Part shown: positions 10,677-21,324 of the stretch, in pieces
Layout: each line of letters begins with the position of its first letter
How positions within the stretch are numbered: the first letter of the stretch is position 1
Source: Aurelia coerulea
Lineage: Eukaryota > Cnidaria > Scyphozoa > Semaeostomeae > Ulmaridae
Length of the DNA: 64,000 nt
Direction of reading: 5' to 3'
NCBI GenBank assembly: GCA_039566865.1
Contig: CM076943.1
Span: forward strand, 43,470,663 to 43,534,662
Position numbers and translations under genes: made by a program
Notes under the pieces: model-generated
Told to the model about the DNA's origin: nothing
What the model saw: only the letters and a program-made list of their open reading frames with translations
The model's database searches: none

Positions 10677-12410
10677 TTACAGCGCCTGCTTGAGTGTAAC
10701 GAATGCATTCTCACATCGTGTATTCCATTGGAATGGAACAGTTTCACCGGTAAGCTCGTTAAGTGGCTGGCTAATATTTGCAAAATTAGGAATAAATGCT
10801 CTATAGAAGCCGGCAAGGCCAAGAAATCCTTTGAGTTCCTTCTTGTTGGACGGGCGTTGAAACTGCTCAATAGCTTCCGTTAATCTTGACTGTGGTTTGA
10901 TACCTTCTCTAGACAATGAGAATCCAAGGAAGTTCACTTTTTCGCTGGCAAATACAAATTTCGACAACTTCAAGGATATGCCAGAAGACCGCAAACGTTG
11001 AAATATGTGCTCCAAATTCTCTAAGTGTTCTTCAAAAGTCTTGCTGAATATCGCGATGTCATCCATATACGCGAGGATACGATCTGATTGAAGACCCGAG
11101 AGTGTCATGTCTATCATTCTTTGATACGAAGCTCCTGCATTACACAATCCATATGGGGTGACAGTAAACTCGAATTTGCCACGGGGTACTGAAAATGCCG
11201 TTTTCTCCTTATCATCTTCTGCTAAAGGCATGGACCAGTACGCTGATGCTGCATCGAGGGTAGACCAAAATCTAGCACCTTCCATTTTATCAATTACATC
11301 GCGTATGTGGGGCAAGGGGTAGGAATCTTTCTTGGTAACATCGTTCAACCCGCGAAAATCGCATACGAAACGCATTGAATTGTCCTTCTTTTTGACCAAA
11401 ATGATGGGTGCGTTCCACGGTGAAGACGAACGGCGAATAATACCATTTTCGAGCATTTCTTGAATCTGGTAATTGACTTCATTATTCCATGCTTCAGGGA
11501 TGCGATGAGGTTTCCCTCGTACTGGTTGCGCATCCCCGGTAATTATTCGATGTTCCATGGTCTTAACCAAGGATGGCTTTTTAGGGTTGGCAGCAAAAAT
11601 ATCAGAATATTTTGTAATTAACGACGTCAATTTCTGTCTTTCTTCACGCGGGAGGCTTTCCCCATAAACTACGCTTGACTCAAAGTCTAGAGTGTCGACG
11701 TTATGTGCTAAATGTGGCTGTGTATCCGTTGTTATGGGGGCATGTAAATTACCGATGTACTTCCGAGAATTAAGGACGACTGGATCAGGATTCACATTTA
11801 ATACTGTGATTTGAAACACACCATCAATGTTGGGAACGACTCTACATCTTGTAACATAAACTCCTTGGGAACCATTGATTTTAACTGGTTCAAAATCAGC
11901 TGTTATCAGCGACACAGACTTTTTACATTGAACATTGACTACACATTCAGAGCGGGGAGCCAGAGAAACTTTGCTTTGTAATCGCACTCTTTCTTTACCG
12001 TGAAACTTAACGCTCGAGTACCATTTGCCTCCCAATTTTATACCGTTACGATCGAAATCGAACTCAACAGGACTGAATTTTGCCAGAAAATCTCTGCCTA
12101 AAATCACATTTTGGTATGTTTTAGTATTCACGACTTTCATATTTTGAGTAACATTAATCCCCTGTGTTGTGATGTGAACGTCGAGGTCACCTATGATACT
12201 CATGCTGTTTCCCGAAGCATCAATTAAACGATAATCGGAAGGCTTTATGCTCGTTTGCAGTCCTAATTTCTGCACACTACCAAGGTCTATCAGCGAACAA
12301 CTAGCACCGGTATCTAATAAAACGTTAATTGGCTGATTCGCAAATCGAAAATTCAAAATGGCAGAGAAACCTTTTTCGACAGTTTCTTTGTCTTGAGCGG
12401 GGCCGTCTAG
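10677..12410 (-). CDS. Gypsy protease and reverse transcriptase region (pol, 5' part)
   Basis: A pepsin-type protease with the LLDTGASCSLIDL active-site segment comes first, followed by a linker and the reverse transcriptase. RT landmarks are the WNAPIILVKKKDNSMRFVCD palm entry, the TLDAASAYW segment with catalytic Asp, and LAYMDDIAIF with the YMDD box. The RT thumb and connection region follow (KFVFASEKVNFLGF, then LGLAGFYRAF). The frame starts directly after an in-frame UGA at 12411-12413, without a Met at the usual place. It therefore looks like the downstream half of a gag-pol readthrough product. It ends at a premature UAA at 10677-10679. Confidence 0.85.
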   Translation of the reverse strand, partial: LDGPAQDKETVEKGFSAILNFRFANQPINVLLDTGASCSLIDLGSVQKLGLQTSIKPSDYRLIDASGNSMSIIGDLDVHITTQGINVTQNMKVVNTKTYQNVILGRDFLAKFSPVEFDFDRNGIKLGGKWYSSVKFHGKERVRLQSKVSLAPRSECVVNVQCKKSVSLITADFEPVKINGSQGVYVTRCRVVPNIDGVFQITVLNVNPDPVVLNSRKYIGNLHAPITTDTQPHLAHNVDTLDFESSVVYGESLPREERQKLTSLITKYSDIFAANPKKPSLVKTMEHRIITGDAQPVRGKPHRIPEAWNNEVNYQIQEMLENGIIRRSSSPWNAPIILVKKKDNSMRFVCDFRGLNDVTKKDSYPLPHIRDVIDKMEGARFWSTLDAASAYWSMPLAEDDKEKTAFSVPRGKFEFTVTPYGLCNAGASYQRMIDMTLSGLQSDRILAYMDDIAIFSKTFEEHLENLEHIFQRLRSSGISLKLSKFVFASEKVNFLGFSLSREGIKPQSRLTEAIEQFQRPSNKKELKGFLGLAGFYRAFIPNFANISQPLNELTGETVPFQWNTRCENAFVTLKQAL

Positions 12411-12945
12411 TCATTGGTAATTTGGGCAAGCATTATCCCATGCATCGTGGCCTCTATTCCCACAGGCTTGACAAAATCGGGTGGGACAATCACGGAATAA
12501 ATGCTCGGAGCTTTGACACGAACGGCATTTTCTAGGTTGTTGAGCTCTGTTGCCATAACCACGGTTACTTGGGCGCCTTGAAAACTGTCCTCTGCTCCTC
12601 TGCTTGCTTTGGTGTTTCTTTTATTCTGGAAGGGCCGGTAACCAGAATATGTTGCATTTCCTGTTTCGTTATTACCCCCGTCTTCACCTCCTGGAAAACT
12701 GACGGAGGATATTTTCATCTTTTCAATGACTTTTTCCGCTATTGTGTCAACCAAGGAAGGGCTGTCAACATTCATGCATTGTTGTGGATTATCTGCAGCA
12801 AAGGATCCAATACCTGCCAACTGCAATCTTGTTGTTTCCAGAGCCAATTTGCTGATATCCGCTTTGTCGAAGTCTTGCAATGCTTTCAATGCAATCTGCA
12901 TTTTTGGATGAACTCCGTATAATATATCAAAGACAGTCAAACCAA
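12407..12945 (-). pseudogene. Gypsy gag, N-terminally truncated and frameshifted
   Basis: The 177-residue frame starts in the middle of the capsid-like region (HPKMQIALKALQDFDKADIS, matching HPQMQTALK in the intact copy). It runs to about 12560, after which the sequence continues in another frame. That other frame encodes two CCHC zinc knuckles (CRSCQSSEHLFRDC and CQACGNRGHDAWDNAC) and ends in CAA-UGA-CUA. One frameshift in the basic linker explains the switch. Upstream gag and leader sequence are absent. Confidence 0.75.
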
Positions 12946-15900
12946 ACCAAATTTAATGAAGCTAAGACAATGATAGTTGCTACCTAATTCCTACCAATTG
13001 ATCGCTAAAATCTTTTGAAAAGATCATTTTTGACTCACGGTAGTGAAGTCATAGGGGTGGTGGGCATTTTCCTGTTTACAAAATCTTTTATGTCATGGGG
13101 TGAAGGACGTGATGAAGTCCACATCAAGCCTTGCAACAACGCGAGGTCAAAGCTTGTCGTTCAGCGGAGGCCCTCCTGAGGTGTATGACATCTTAAAGGT
13201 CAAACGCTCCAGCGGTTTGAGCACGCGCGGCCCTCTACGGAAAGAACGAATCATGGTCGCGGAGCCTGCACGCTCAAAATGCTGAATGAAAAACTGCATT
13301 CAACGAGCAAAGAAAGGTCCGTCTCTCATCTTTGATCAAGAAGTTTATCAACTTACTTTTTCGTAGCTGCTTAAAATCAATTTTCAATTCAAGCCTTGCA
13401 TTTTTTAACTTTCTGTGCATTTTATTTGAATCATAGCCGATTTTGCTTCAAAAGTAGGCCTAGATTTTTAATTTGTTCAGCAATAGTCTGAATTCAATGT
13501 TTTGTTCGGACTAGACCTCTAAGTTGACTTGTGCAAAGCACATTGATCTTGAGGTTTGCGCTAAATTGTGAATAATAAACTTCTGGAAAACAGAGGGACT
13601 GCAGCTGAGAACAGGCCAAGATTGGAAAATATAATGTGTGTGGCATGGCAGCCACCTTGCTCGCCTGTGTTTATGCATCATTTCACAGAATGAGATTGGT
13701 TGCTAAGGGAAACTTCTCCAACAAAATGAACTCTTTGAGTGCAGTAATTAGCTCAATGACGTTCCCATCAAAATTATTTCAAAAAGCTCTTTGTTAGCAT
13801 TTTTTCAAGATTATTGTTAGTTTTCTAAGAACTTTTAGGCAGCTGATCAGTCAAGTAGAACAAAAATCGAAGAGTTTTCAAGAAACCAATAAATTTCCCA
13901 CCCAGTACTGAAAGTCTCTTTTAGCTTTCAGTAAACAGTTGAAATTAGCAGATCATGGGTACCAAAGGTTTTTGCAGTTTCTCCGCATCCTTCTTAAATG
14001 TTCGTTGTATTCATTGATAGGTAACTTCCCAAGCATTTCGTGAGTTTTACCAGAATACAGCGCCAGTATGCGAATTACCTTCTCAGACAAAATAAACAAG
14101 TTTCTTGAGCAATATCCAAGTTCTCAGTCGAGGTTCTTACTGGTTTAGTTCTTAGTTGAATTCTTGAAAAGAGTTTCTTATTAACAATAGCACTGTTTAA
14201 TCATGCTGAAAACGGATTACACGTTTTTTTATAAGAAACTGGTTTATAAGAAACTAGTACTACGATGACCAAATATTTAGCAAACTCTAGTACTACGCTC
14301 AAGAACAGTTAAGAAACTCTAAAACTTTATATCTGTATGTCTCTCTTATTCTATGTCTCTCTAACAAAGGTGCCTTCGTCTTTTCTTGACTTTTAACTGC
14401 AAAATTGGTAAATTTGGCCTTGATGTGCATGGCTTCTTCTTGATGACAATGTCAATGCAAAATGGAAGCCCTTTCTCGAGAAGAAGGCTCAACTTCGAAC
14501 AATACCGCAATTTTAGGCCCAAAAAAATAAGAAACTAATTAAGAAACTTTTACTACTAAAACACCGAAATTTTCATGCGAAATTAAGAAACTTTTAGTAC
14601 TAAGTGCTGATCCAAGTCTCTTATAATAAAGAAAAACGTGTATTTCGTGATTAATTTGATTGCTTGTGTGTTTAATTAGATTGTTTGTTCTCCACTGAAA
14701 AATCTTCAAGCAAAGACTAAACATTTCCTGCACGCCAATTTTTGATGGTTGCTTCCTCAGACTGCATTCTGTAACGTAACATTACAGCATATTTACTCAT
14801 ATTTCGAGGAAGGTGCAATAAAATTGCACTGATCTTCCTTTGCATTCTCATGGCATAATTTGGAAAATTTCACAATAAAAATCATTAAGCCCGTGAGTCA
14901 CTTCTAAGGTCCTTTGATTTTAAATGTGCCTGCAGATAAAGTGCGTGCTTACGCACTTTGGCGATGCCTGTCCGGGATTTTGGGTCCACCCCAGACATAA
15001 GACCAAAAACTCTATAGTACCTCCGGGGAATAAAACTGACCAGGCAGAAAACACAAGAAAAATCGACACGAAGTTTAAACCAAACAAAACATACACACCA
15101 CTAAACTAAACTACGTCGAGAGTGTATCGAAATTAACCTCACTGTCCAAACTAAATACGAATGAATGTGAAAACAGCGATAATCAGCAATATTTAAAAGA
15201 GCTAAGTCTACAATCAATCAAACAATTAAACGGCATATGTCATGAAGCTGATTGGTTCATGCAATACAATTCTCTCTATTGTTTATTACAAAGCACAGGA
15301 TCGAGGCTGAATTTTCATTGCAACAAAAATTCATGAAACAGAAATGAAAAGTCTCGAAACAATGGAATTCCACTCCAAACTTGTTTGTTGTATTAACCAA
15401 TTGCTAATGTGACATATGTCCTTTAATCAACGAAATGTGTCGAGAAACTTCTTCGTTAGCAAGCTCCCGATGTTGTAAATAGTAGATTCACCGATAAAAA
15501 ACAACTTCTGATAATAAGTAAGAGGACTGTATAAATATGAACAAAATCAACGTGAATAAATGCAAAATGATACTGCTATTCTAAGAGCTAAAACTTAGAA
15601 CCTTGTAGGTTTCATGCATAGGACAACGACTAAGCATACGATCAATTCGAATGGGTTGAAATGTTTTAACTTACTTTCAAGCATATGTCTGACACAGATT
15701 CTTGCGTCTCTTCTGGCCCGTGGGCCTGTTGTCTGCCGGCCCCTAAGGTTGCAACCTCTATTTATATGGGTTCCTAATTCAAAGGGGCTAATTCTCCGAC
15801 CAAAATTGACCTAGTTTAGTTGTCAATTGTAAAGTGAACGTTTCCTAACGAGGCCGTAAAAATTCCGAAGATGAAAGCTTCTGGGTATGAACTTCGCCCA

Positions 15901-16865
15901 CAGTAGAAAGAGTATACAAATTCTAATCTAACTACTTCGAGTATACGTCAACGTAAACAACGATTTAAGTAATAAATGGTAATAAAACTTCGAACCTACT
16001 GAATATAAGAAACGTTGATTTCTAAAGCTCATGCAAATTTAGTTTCGAAAAACAAGTCGTAAAAATGTCATTAAAAATACGGTCAAGTTCATTCATACCG
16101 TTCTTCGTTACAAATGTGACCTAAATTCCCTTTCCCAAATCTTTAATTCAGAGGAATGTATGCTATTCGGTGGTAACCCAATTCAATAAATCGCGCCCTA
16201 ATTCCTACTCAGTAGCGTAGCCAGGGGGCAAGGGGGCAGCCGCCCCGCCCCCCCCAATCATCGCTAAAGTTGGGTTTCGTGATTCATCCAAATCCGCTGA
16301 GAAACTGAAGGAGGGGGGAGGGGTAAGTTGTATTTTCTGCCAACAGCTGTAGCATCGCTGTTTGTGGCAAGTCCATGCTGGTTGTAAAAGTAATCAAAGG
16401 TGAACCTAGGGTTGACTCACGTACAAAGGTCTACGATGACTTACTACTTTTATGAAAGCAGTAAGAGGGAAACATCGTCTGGGAAGGATTGCGAAGAAGA
16501 TTTCTTCTGCGTATGAAATCCAACCCTCTCATTCCCAATGACGTAATATGACGTCACACATAACAGGCAGCCTTGCTAGAACACAACATGCCCGTGGGAG
16601 GGGGGGGGGGGGACTCATATATTTTTCCGTTCGGGGACGTGTGGCTGAACAGGGTATCATTCTCAGGATTCCTACTCCAGGACAGGGTATCACTTTAGCA
16701 TATTCGGCCCCATGACAGGGTCCCTATTTATCTATTTATGACAGGGTCCAACTAATATATTTACATAACAGTGCACTTATTGTCTGAAAACGTGCACTTC
16801 CGCATAAACGTTTATAGATAATTGTGGTTACATAAATGCAGTCAACTGTCTCTAAAGTAGACACC
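12946..16865. other. gene-free stretch with decayed repeats
   Basis: I see no gene. Many aagaaact and agtactac repeats occur at about 14080-14620. An isolated hAT-like end (cagtagcgtagccaggg) lies near 16206 without a partner. Copies of a gacagggt-type short repeat occur near 16640-16750. A poly-G run lies near 16602-16612. Confidence 0.5.
14220..14640. mobile_element. possible fold-back MITE
   Basis: cacgtttttttataagaaac at the left is matched by an inverted cttataataaagaaaaacgtg at the right. The interior is rich in aagaaact repeats. The ends resemble those of the 837-1111 element. No target duplication was resolved. Confidence 0.35.
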
Positions 16866-16870
16866 TTCAG

Positions 16871-17157
16871 GCATGGATGGAGCATTGCGGACACCTTTAT
16901 TTTGTAGGAAATTTTTATTCGATACTACTACCTTAAGTCCGTTGCGGAGGAGCATTGCTCGCGAAGTGAGCTACCTCTCCGAAGGAGCGAGCTAGCGTAG
17001 CGCTTGATAAGATTTCAAACCTTCTCGCTCGCTATGCTCGCTCGCTCCTTCGGAGAGGTAGCTCGCTTCGCGAGCAATGCTCCTCCGCAAAGGACTTAAG
17101 GTAGTAGTTTCGAATAAAAATTTCCTACAAAATAAAGGTGTCCGCAATGCTCCATGC
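16871..17157. mobile_element. 287-bp long palindrome with TTCAG duplication
   Basis: The two halves are close inverted copies from gcatgg...gagcattgcgg to ccgcaatgctccatgc. A GC-rich inner stem (gcgagctacctctccgaa type) surrounds a short loop near 17000. The direct repeat TTCAG flanks it at 16866-16870 and 17158-17162. It lies inside a copy of the MITE whose ends read gcagtcaactgtctcta; compare 29608-29778, which lacks the insert. Confidence 0.65.
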
Positions 17158-17344
17158 TTCAGGGCCAACTAACAGTTATTTTTGTTGATGCAGACTGGCT
17201 ACATTCATCATACTATACATGCAAGTACAGTCAGAAATTAGGCCCCCCAGTTACTGTAAAATTTATATCTGATTAACCAAAAGTGAGACGTAATTTGAGT
17301 TGACGATATTTTCGTAATTCCTCATTACATTTATATAGTATATA

Positions 17345-17961
17345 CCGGGTGACCCAGAAAAAAATGACCCAACGCAATCTGTTACAGAAAATTAACTGAG
17401 TGGCCTATTGAGATGCTTCAAACGTTGTTCTGTCGCTAAAAGACTAGCCTATGCCATGAGTATTTTTCGCAATTTTTTCGACACTTTAAATTTCCAAAAT
17501 TAAGGATTTTGAGGAAAAGAGCATACCTGAAATCCTCAAAAAGTCGTCAAAAACAGGGCATCGATTTACAGCCATTTCAAATCTTCAAAACAACGAGGAG
17601 CGTGTTTCATTTCAAACTGGGAATAGGTAACACAGTCGGAAGTCTTCAGAGCAAGTTTATAGTCCCTAGGTACTTGAAAATATTCTCAGGCAGAAAGAAA
17701 CACGCTCCTCGTTGTTTCGAAGATCTGAAATGGCTTCAAATCGATCCCTTGTTTTTGACGACTTTTTGAGAATTTCAAGCCTGCTCTTTCCCTCAAAATC
17801 CTTAATTCGGAAACCTTCCCGTGCCCAAAAAAATTGCAAAAAATACTCATAATGTAGGCTGGTCTTTTAGCGACAAAACAACGTTTGAAATATTTCAATC
17901 TGCCACTTACTTTTTTCTCTATAACAGATTGCGTTGGGTCACTTTTTTCTGGGTCACCCGG
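17345..17961. mobile_element. TA-flanked fold-back MITE, CCGGGTGACCCAG ends
   Basis: Inverted arms of roughly 280 bp begin CCGGGTGACCCAGAAAAAA and are bounded by TA on both sides (17343-17344 and 17962-17963), as in the Tc1/mariner group. The two arms contain matching long frames in opposite orientation; these are shadows of the palindrome and not genes. Confidence 0.65.
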
Positions 17962-18115
17962 TAGAAAGGAGCTTATGATTTATCGACCCAGTACAGCAGC
18001 ACTGTTTTAGTACTCCAAAACCCAATCGAGTAATTGTAGTAATTACTTTAAAGACAGTTGACTGTATTTTATGTATTTAATATTAATATTCACTCGTAAA
18101 ATGCAGTCAACGGTC

Positions 18116-18871
18116 CACTGTGAGCCAGCAAATGTAAGAAAAGGCAAAATGTCAAGAAAAATTTAATTGTAGGAAATCCTCTTTGTTACTATTTTTCCAA
18201 TACAATATACATTGAATATTGAAACAAAACAAATCTGAGCTCAATCGGACTTCTAAGTCCAGAGAAATTCTATTTCAAAGTTGTACCAAATAAACCATCG
18301 CTAAAACAACGGCTGCAACTATGTAACAACTCCTTACCGGATGTTAATAAATTTTGCAATATCTCCGTCTAGAGTTGTCCAATTTCAAAAAACTTTTTTT
18401 TATTTTGAAGAGCATCGTATTGACTTCCAATTGGGAGGAACAGCCAACTTTTTCATGATTAATTTGTAAGAAATTTATTATGACTTCTTATACTCGTTTG
18501 TTCTCCGGAAATAGCCACTTAAGATATGTAAATTTCACAACTATAGTTGAAAATCTAAAAAATAAGTAAAAGTAAGTCTACCGGCACACGCTTTCCATCA
18601 AGTACCATGTTTGAGTAAGTCATGTACAAAGGGAATCGTGTAAGATCGTACAGGGGGAAAACTTATGGAAATTTGAAGATACTGACTTCTTTGCTTCTCA
18701 TTTCGAAAAATTTCCTCATTTTGCACCTTCCCACGTAATTATCCTAAAAACATGACCTTGCTATTAGCGATGAAGCACCCAATGGTTCAAGCATTTTTAT
18801 GATGTGATTTTTCATAATAAAAAACTGAATGGTCTCAATTGCTCCTGTGCAGGGGCTATCTTCCAGACTAA
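18116..18871 (+). repeat. left terminal inverted repeat of Transib
   Basis: It pairs with 28838-29607. The outer tip is CACTGTG, then 12 bases, then TAAGAAAAGG. The arms match closely to about 18871 (landmarks: tgtaggaaatcctctttg, ttaccggatgttaat, ctgaatggtctcaattgctc). Differences look like scattered substitutions plus one 9-bp length difference near the tip. Confidence 0.85.
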
Positions 18872-19225
18872 GAATCTTAAATCTAATCATCTCAAACACG
18901 CAAATCTTTAAAGTATTGAGTTGCTATTTGATCTCGAACTTCTAAAGTATGACGGAGGTCCTTCTCCCTCAGTTGGGAAATAAGCATTACTCCTTGACTC
19001 TTGCCTTCATTCTACTGAACAGTTGCCTCAAAGAACAATAAGTATATCTTTTCAGGGAAGGCTATGTTGTAGCATATTGTAAATTTCTTCTAACCACCAT
19101 TTTCTTTTTATCAACTCATGTACATTCCATGGCAACTGTTTCCTTATTCTTTTCGCCATCATGTTATCATATCTTCCAAAAGCCAGGATTGATGATACAG
19201 CTTGTTATATTGAACGTGTAGTGAT

Positions 19226-21175
19226 GTGATATTCAACCCTTTATTGGAAATGTCTCTCGAAATTACGAATGGTGAAGTTTTGGATTTCATTTTAAGTAAT
19301 GGTAACTTACAAGACAGAACTGTGAAGATAACAAAAAAATTTCGACAGTTAGCATCTCTCTTTATAAAGAAGTATCATCTCGCTGCCAGCTTAAGTTCCA
19401 TTCAAGTAACTCTAAAGGCAATCTACGATGTCAAAACCAAGGACGATGCTTGGCGAAATACTGCGAGAATGTTTGAAAAGGAGAATTTTGAGCCCAAATC
19501 AAAGCTCGGCCGACCGCCACTGAGTTTATTGGATAGTCCTTGCGAGAGAGTGGAGAGAAAGATTTTGAAAGATAATCTGTCTCTTGTGGCTACAGTAGCA
19601 GCTGAGCATGGGGAAACAAAGGAAGAGATGTTGAAAAAAATGGTCGAAGAAGCAATACGATCCAGAGAGTGGGACATGACAACTTTCTTTGATTCGTTTA
19701 ATCTGTCCCCTGAAATTCCTATCCACGAGCTTACTGCTCTGTTTCACATTGCCAATCTATCCCAGAGGCAGTACCAGTTATGCAGAAATTTGTTGACAAA
19801 GTATGGTATTAAGTCTTTTGCCCCTCGCAATGACATTGATGCTTACAAGAAAACGTTATTTCCTGGTGTCAAAATTGAAAACCTGTCTGCTTCTGTAGTC
19901 CCTGAGGATCTCTTCTATTCAACACTAAGTGACATCATTGACTGTGAATCCTTGCATGAAAAAATTGCAGCGTTTCCAGACGATACCGTCATCAAATTCG
20001 AAGTTAAAGCCGGTCTCGACGGTTCAGGATCTCACATGAAACGTCATCAGTTATCCGGTGACGGTGAAGATGATTCGATGCTAGGAAGCGCTGATAATTT
20101 TTTGGGAGTGTTCATGACACCCATGTCCATATCGGTCAATTCTCAAACTGGTCCTGTTGTTTTGTGGCAAAATCCAACACCGAATTCCATCTTCTTGACA
20201 AGGCCCATTCATCTTTTCAAAGCCAAGGAATCAAGAAGTTTCACTGAAAGCATTTTCCCTGAACTTCAAGCATCTCTTGATGTTCTTGCATACCCTCGTG
20301 ACGTCAATGGTATTTCCAAACAAGTTTCCATTGATACCAAATTCACGATGATTGATGGAAAGATGCTAGATATCCTCCAAGGGGACTCTGGTGCTTTTTG
20401 TCACTATTGTGACATTAAGAGAGCAGATGCTAGCAATTTCCAGGTGATATCTGCATCTGGAGCTGGTGGAATGCCCATCAACAAGACGATCGAGGAGTGC
20501 TATGAGAGATGGGAACTTGTTGAGAGTGGTGAAATTACACATAGTAATCGATTAAGAGCTGACCAGTGTCACAAGCCACTCTTAACACAGTCTGGTTGTT
20601 TGTTTGCGATACTACACCAGGCATTGCGCTCCTTGGATTTCGTTTTGAAAGTTCTTTACCATTTAGTGGCAGGGCACAAAATTTGGAGTGAAGCAGATCC
20701 CAGGGTGAAGGCTGATGTTGCTGCTAGTAAGGCCAAAGTGATCAGCTATATCAAGGCAAACTGTGGTGGTCTGCTGGTAGATTCTCCTACCACAGTAGGT
20801 GGCAACACTAATACTGGTCCAGTATCGCAACGCTTCTTTGCTTGGTTTAACAGAGAAGCAATCTGCAGTCTCATCGATGATGCAGTTGATCGAGAAAATT
20901 TGAACATTCTTCTCGGTCAGTTTATTACATCTTTGTCTGTCGCTGAGAGTGTTGATGTTACTAAAGTTGTTGATGTCCGCAGAATCAAGATGCATTGTCA
21001 TGAAACCATGATTCACATCACGCTCCATTTCCCATGGGTGAAAATTAGCCCATCAGTTCACCAGATGCTTGCCCATAACTGGGAACTTTTTGAGATGCAA
21101 AATGGCGGCCCAATTGCAATCTGGTCTGAGAGTGCTCTCGAATCATGGAACAAATGCAGGGATACACCCCCGTGA
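19226..21175 (+). CDS. Transib/RAG1-core-like transposase, 5' part, split by Gypsy
   Basis: This is a DDE transposase of the Transib/RAG1 superfamily, expected to bind the element's ends and cut them by hairpin chemistry. In the 643 genuine residues I see a first Asp at 265 (AGLDGSGSHMKRH) and VLWQNPTPN at 312-320. The second Asp is at 377 (FTMIDGKM), followed by a CHYC zinc pair at 392/395. The HQMLAH pair is at 612/617, and the Glu at 635 lies in WSESALESWNK. Order and spacing match RAG1 D600, D708, C727/C730, H937/H942 and E962 (family knowledge). The true coding part stops at 21154; the last few residues of the open frame are LTR sequence. It resumes at 28388. The start may instead be the Met at 19250. 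No internal stop is seen. Confidence 0.85.
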   Translation: MIFNPLLEMSLEITNGEVLDFILSNGNLQDRTVKITKKFRQLASLFIKKYHLAASLSSIQVTLKAIYDVKTKDDAWRNTARMFEKENFEPKSKLGRPPLSLLDSPCERVERKILKDNLSLVATVAAEHGETKEEMLKKMVEEAIRSREWDMTTFFDSFNLSPEIPIHELTALFHIANLSQRQYQLCRNLLTKYGIKSFAPRNDIDAYKKTLFPGVKIENLSASVVPEDLFYSTLSDIIDCESLHEKIAAFPDDTVIKFEVKAGLDGSGSHMKRHQLSGDGEDDSMLGSADNFLGVFMTPMSISVNSQTGPVVLWQNPTPNSIFLTRPIHLFKAKESRSFTESIFPELQASLDVLAYPRDVNGISKQVSIDTKFTMIDGKMLDILQGDSGAFCHYCDIKRADASNFQVISASGAGGMPINKTIEECYERWELVESGEITHSNRLRADQCHKPLLTQSGCLFAILHQALRSLDFVLKVLYHLVAGHKIWSEADPRVKADVAASKAKVISYIKANCGGLLVDSPTTVGGNTNTGPVSQRFFAWFNREAICSLIDDAVDRENLNILLGQFITSLSVAESVDVTKVVDVRRIKMHCHETMIHITLHFPWVKISPSVHQMLAHNWELFEMQNGGPIAIWSESALESWNKCRDTPP

Positions 21176-21305
21176 CTGGACAGTTGTAGATTAGATAATG
21201 TTTACTTATATTCCGCTGTGCTGTATGTTTCGTTATTCTGTAATAGATCTTCTCTCTGAGTAGGCCACAAGAAGTATTCTCTCTCGAGTCTCGACTACGG
21301 CTACA
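21155..21305 (+). repeat. 5' LTR of the plus-strand Gypsy
   Basis: It starts TGCAGGG (TGTAGGG in the 3' copy) and ends GGCTACA. A TATA-like cttatatt lies at 21205-21212. The sequence ATTCTGTAATAGA at 21235-21247, about 28 bp further on, would be near the start of the transcript. Confidence 0.9.
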
Positions 21306-21307
21306 TT

Positions 21308-21320
21308 TCTATTACAGAAT
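21308..21320 (+). promoter_or_regulatory. candidate self-priming primer-binding site
   Basis: TCTATTACAGAAT begins two bases after the 5' LTR. It is the exact 13-base reverse complement of LTR positions 21235-21247, where the mRNA is predicted to start. No TGG-initial tRNA-complementary site is seen here. This arrangement is known from Tf1-type elements, whose mRNA 5' end primes its own reverse transcription. Confidence 0.6.
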
Positions 21321-21324
21321 CAAA

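Larger units (their letters stand above)
8494..12945 (-). mobile_element. 5'-truncated Ty3/Gypsy retrotransposon
   Basis: Reading on the minus strand, the order is partial gag, protease, reverse transcriptase, RNase H, integrase, purine tract and 3' LTR. It is the same family as the plus-strand element at 21155-28383, to judge from long stretches of matching protein. The gag N-terminus, leader and 5' LTR are absent, so the copy is truncated near 12945. The frame from the gag stop to the integrase end is continuous apart from two internal stop codons. Confidence 0.85.

Noticed and set aside
17509..17898. Matching frames on opposite strands
   Set aside because: They are mirror images produced by the fold-back MITE arms.
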